From JBGSYJ01 sp041748075 (GTDB lineage Bacteria > Acidobacteriota > Thermoanaerobaculia > Gp7-AA8): 64,000 nt of DNA. A model generated the notes under the pieces. That model did no database searches. It was not told the origin of the DNA and saw only the letters and a program-made list of their open reading frames with translations. Location of the stretch: assembly GCA_041748075.1 (NCBI GenBank), contig JBGTDX010000105.1, positions 1 through 64,000 on the forward strand, given 5' to 3'. The translations under genes were made by a program, and so were the position numbers. Below are positions 61,421-64,000 of this stretch, piece after piece (positions within the stretch are counted from its first letter, which is position 1; every line of letters starts with the position of its first letter).

Positions 61421-62349
61421 GCGGGATTCGCCTTGCCGTCATCGGTGTCGTCATTGTCTTTGCTCTGGTGGTGCTTTCCGACACGCTGTTCACGGTGCGG
61501 GAGACTGAGCAGGTGGTCATCACCCAGTTCGGCAAACCGGTTGGCCGTCCGATCATTAGCCCCGGTCTTCGCTCCAAGCTGCCATTCATCCAGAAGGTGC
61601 ACGCATTCGAGAAGCGTTTCCTGGAGTGGGACGGCGATCCCAACCAGGTTCCTACCAATGACAAGCGCTTCATATGGGTCGACACGTACGCGCGCTGGCG
61701 GGTTACGGATCCGCTCCTGTTCTTCCAGCGGCTGCGGGACGAACGGGGCGCGCAGTCACGTCTGGACGACATCCTCGATGGCGAGACGCGTAACACCATT
61801 GCCAAGAACGAGCTGATCGACCTGGTCCGGACCACCAACCGTGAGTTCGTCATCAGTGGCGATGCCCTGGAAACAGAAACCGATGTCGAGAGGGTCACCC
61901 TCGGCCGGGAGAAGCTGACCGCCGAAGTCCTGATGAATGCGCGGCGCCGCACGGGCGACCTCGGCATCGAGATCCTCGACTTCCGCATCAAGCGCATCAA
62001 CTACGTCGACGCCGTGCGGCAGGAAGTTTACGCGCGGATGATCTCGGAGCGGAAGCGGATCGCAGAGCGCTACCGCTCAGAAGGAGCGGGTGAAGCGGCG
62101 CGCATCGCGGGCGAAAGGCAGCGCGAGCTGCAGGTGATCGCGTCGGACGCCTACCGTCAGGCTCAGGAGATTCGCGGCAAGGCCGACGCAGAGGCCACAA
62201 ATATCTACGCAGCGGCCTATGGTCGCGATCCGGAGTTCTATCGCTTTCTCAAGAGCATGGGCACGCTCGAGGCCAGCATCGATCCGGAGACGGTGCTGCT
62301 CCTGTCGACCGACAGCGATCTGCTCCGCTACCTGAACGCGCCACGATGA
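61417..62349 (+). CDS. hflC: FtsH protease modulator HflC
   Basis: A 310-residue SPFH protein with GTG start 61417 (AGGAGG upstream) and one membrane helix (about 5-25). It shows VRETEQVVITQFGKPVGRPI, KRFIWVDTYARWRVTDPLLFF and LGIEILDFRIKRINYVDAVR. It works with HflK. A strong hairpin follows its stop. Confidence 0.94.
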   Translation: MSGIRLAVIGVVIVFALVVLSDTLFTVRETEQVVITQFGKPVGRPIISPGLRSKLPFIQKVHAFEKRFLEWDGDPNQVPTNDKRFIWVDTYARWRVTDPLLFFQRLRDERGAQSRLDDILDGETRNTIAKNELIDLVRTTNREFVISGDALETETDVERVTLGREKLTAEVLMNARRRTGDLGIEILDFRIKRINYVDAVRQEVYARMISERKRIAERYRSEGAGEAARIAGERQRELQVIASDAYRQAQEIRGKADAEATNIYAAAYGRDPEFYRFLKSMGTLEASIDPETVLLLSTDSDLLRYLNAPR

Positions 62350-62354
62350 GTCGA

Positions 62355-62384
62355 ACGTTCTCCCCGCAACGGCGGGGAGAACGT
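62355..62384. terminator. Perfect hairpin after hflC
   Basis: ACGTTCTCCCCGC (62355-62367) pairs with GCGGGGAGAACGT (62372-62384), loop AACG. No T-run follows, but the 13-base stem lies between convergent genes and could end both transcripts. Confidence 0.6.
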
Positions 62385-62483
62385 CGCTCGGTCCATCGTA
62401 ATCGCCTGAACGCTGTCGGGTGGCTCCACAATGATTGGTCCCGCCATTCGCGAACTGGCCAGAGGGGGGCAATCCGGTTCCTG

Positions 62484-64000
62484 CTAGCCCGTTGATGGCG
62501 TGACGGCTCCTCCGGGCGGTTTGGGGAAGTTCGTCGCCTGGCAGTCGGGGCAGATCGTGTGCGTGACGACTGCGTCGGTGTGCTCCTGCACGAACGCCTC
62601 GAAGTCGCCCCACTGTCCCTCGTCATCGCGAACTCTCCTGTGGCACCAGGCGCAGAGCGGCAACAGGCCGCGCAGTGTCCTGACCTGCGTGAGGGCCACT
62701 TCGAGATCTTCAGCCTGCCGGCGGAATCGCTGCTCCGATCTGCGCTTCATCCTGAATCCATAAGCGGCAATCAATGCGGTCGCCAGCAGAAGCGTCGCGG
62801 CTACGATCGCCATGTTCCGTTCCGCCCTGCCGCGCCTCAACTGTTCGTCCTGAAGGGCAGCCTCCTGTTCGAGGAGAGCGGCGCGGCGCTCTGCATCGTG
62901 GGCATCGAGGGTCGCGCGCATCTCGGAGCGGATGCGGGATCGTTCCTGTTCGCGCATGCGACGCTGGAGCGCAACCTGCTTTTCCAGTAGCCCTCCGGCA
63001 GCGAGAACGTTTCCTCTCGCAGCTTCAGCAGTGGCAAGTCCCGCAAGGGCATCGCCGATGAGCGATGTCTGGTCGAGTTTCTCCGCAGTATCGAGAGCGC
63101 TCGTGTAGCTTTTCACGGCATCCGCATCCCTGCCGAGCCGCAACTGAACGCGACCGAGGCTCAATAGGGTCTCAACCTCGCCGCGGGGATTCGGAGGATC
63201 GCGGCGGAGCTCCAGCGAAGCCTGAAGTCGTTCCCGCGCTTGTCCGAGACGTCCCAGCGCTTCGAGGGCGAGTCCCTCTGACTTGAGCGCGGCAGCAAGT
63301 GCGCGGCGATTGCCCACCGCCTGCCACTCCTTTTCCGCGCGCGCGAACGATTCCAGCGCCTCGCTGTGAAGACCCTGATCGCTGAACACCTCTCCGATGT
63401 TGTGATGCGAAAAACCGGCTCCATTGCGGTCGCCGACTTCCACCTTGATCGCCAGGGAACGTCGATGATGCTCGAGGGCCTTTTCGTGCTCACCCAGGCG
63501 CCGATAGCTGTTTCCAACGTTGTTGAGGCTCTGCGAGAGGCCGACCCGTTCTCCGAGCCCCTCGAATATGCGTAGTTCCTCGAGGCTATGCCGCAAGCCT
63601 GCGGCAGGCTCGTCTCGGCTGTTCTCGACGAGGCCGAGAATGTTGTGCGCGTGGGCCGACGTACGGACGTTCCCTGTGGCTGTGGCAATCTGAAGGGCGC
63701 GATTTCCCGCGTCCAGAGCGAGCAGGTATTCACCCCGTCCCCGCCTTGCCACGGCGAGGTCGACCAGTGCATCCGCCTCTGCTGATTGATCCTCCAGCGC
63801 GCGAGCGATCGCTATGGTTTCCTCGGCGACCTGCACGGCCTCGTCGACTCCGGAGTCGCGCAATGCGCGGGACAACTGTGACAGTACCGGCAGACGCTCC
63901 GACCCGCTCCTCCGTGAGAGCTCCTCGCGCAACTGCTCGATCCTGCTCTCCGGCGGCACCGCCGCGTATGCCGCACCTCCGAGGATTGCCGCAATTGTCA
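62484..64000 (-). CDS. TPR-repeat membrane protein (5' end outside window)
   Basis: The gene runs off the right edge: a GTG exists at 63959, but the frame continues upstream as TIAAILGGAAYAA, the end of a signal peptide, so the true start is beyond 64000. Seven or so TPR units follow (for example LGEHEKALEHHRRSLAIKV and LHSEALESFARAEKEWQ), then a coiled region, one membrane helix (about 20 residues, ending IAAYGFRMKRRS), and a C-terminal segment with LCAWCHRRVRDDEGQW and ICPDC, resembling the small zinc-binding tail seen on some sensor proteins. It probably senses something outside and signals inward. Confidence 0.82.
   Translation of the reverse strand, partial: TIAAILGGAAYAAVPPESRIEQLREELSRRSGSERLPVLSQLSRALRDSGVDEAVQVAEETIAIARALEDQSAEADALVDLAVARRGRGEYLLALDAGNRALQIATATGNVRTSAHAHNILGLVENSRDEPAAGLRHSLEELRIFEGLGERVGLSQSLNNVGNSYRRLGEHEKALEHHRRSLAIKVEVGDRNGAGFSHHNIGEVFSDQGLHSEALESFARAEKEWQAVGNRRALAAALKSEGLALEALGRLGQARERLQASLELRRDPPNPRGEVETLLSLGRVQLRLGRDADAVKSYTSALDTAEKLDQTSLIGDALAGLATAEAARGNVLAAGGLLEKQVALQRRMREQERSRIRSEMRATLDAHDAERRAALLEQEAALQDEQLRRGRAERNMAIVAATLLLATALIAAYGFRMKRRSEQRFRRQAEDLEVALTQVRTLRGLLPLCAWCHRRVRDDEGQWGDFEAFVQEHTDAVVTHTICPDCQATNFPKPPGGAVTPSTG

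Overview
The window is one continuous stretch of a high-GC, Gram-negative bacterial chromosome. Lnt, TonB/ExbBD, Sec-type signal peptides and probable lipoproteins all point to an outer membrane. Two GWxTD-domain proteins, many DsbA-like, M28, TPR and carboxypeptidase-regulatory-like exported proteins, and the general gene content suggest Acidobacteriota, possibly near Thermoanaerobaculia. This placement is an inference from gene content; no rRNA is present to confirm it. Many starts are GTG or TTG and many genes overlap by 4 bases, so tight operons are common.

Layout. 0-9.9 kb is housekeeping: yebC-ruvC, an MFS exporter, the pyruvate dehydrogenase E1-alpha/E1-beta/E2 operon, a small membrane protein, a zinc-ribbon protein, lnt, and prfB with its programmed +1 frameshift. 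10-13.3 kb holds a glycosyltransferase, a CoA-type NUDIX hydrolase and a DsbA-like protein. 13.7-16.8 kb is an acyl-CoA cluster (3-hydroxyacyl-CoA dehydrogenase, enoyl-CoA hydratase, LeuA-like synthase), followed by tRNA-Leu(CAA) and a large sensor kinase. 19-26.7 kb holds two GWxTD proteins bracketing an enoyl-CoA hydratase/biotin carboxylase pair, then ribBA and a tryptophan 2,3-dioxygenase-like gene. 26.8-30.2 kb is a clear TPR-tonB-exbB-exbD-exbD operon with a good promoter and an intrinsic terminator. 30-45 kb is a looser set: CPBP protease, thiolase, AI-2E transporter, a decayed radical SAM gene, dienelactone hydrolase, M28 peptidase, VWA protein, DUF1684 lipoprotein, a large glycosidase and a PQQ-type sugar dehydrogenase.

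Accessory and regulatory part. 45.4-49.4 kb is a possible signalling module: sigma factor, a ZAS-zinc-finger/TPR protein translationally coupled to it, a 72-residue exported peptide, and a REC-EAL protein. 49.5-51.9 kb is a decaying patch with two aldo/keto reductase remnants, a subtilase propeptide remnant and a VapBC-type toxin-antitoxin pair. 52-57.6 kb is a tightly coupled run of GT-C transferase, small exported protein, GT2 transferase, a degenerate LytS-like pseudokinase, an intact LytS kinase and a LytTR response regulator. The right end has a large exported beta-rich protein, a J-domain protein, hflK-hflC and a TPR membrane protein that runs off the window.

The most unusual signals are: 7-bp-periodic repeat arrays of several sequence families lying flush against gene ends, some as long inverted pairs; a palindromic dispersed repeat on both sides of prfB; the sigma/ZAS-TPR/peptide/EAL module; and the LytS pseudokinase-kinase pair. 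No CRISPR array, prophage, integrase, transposase or rRNA was seen.
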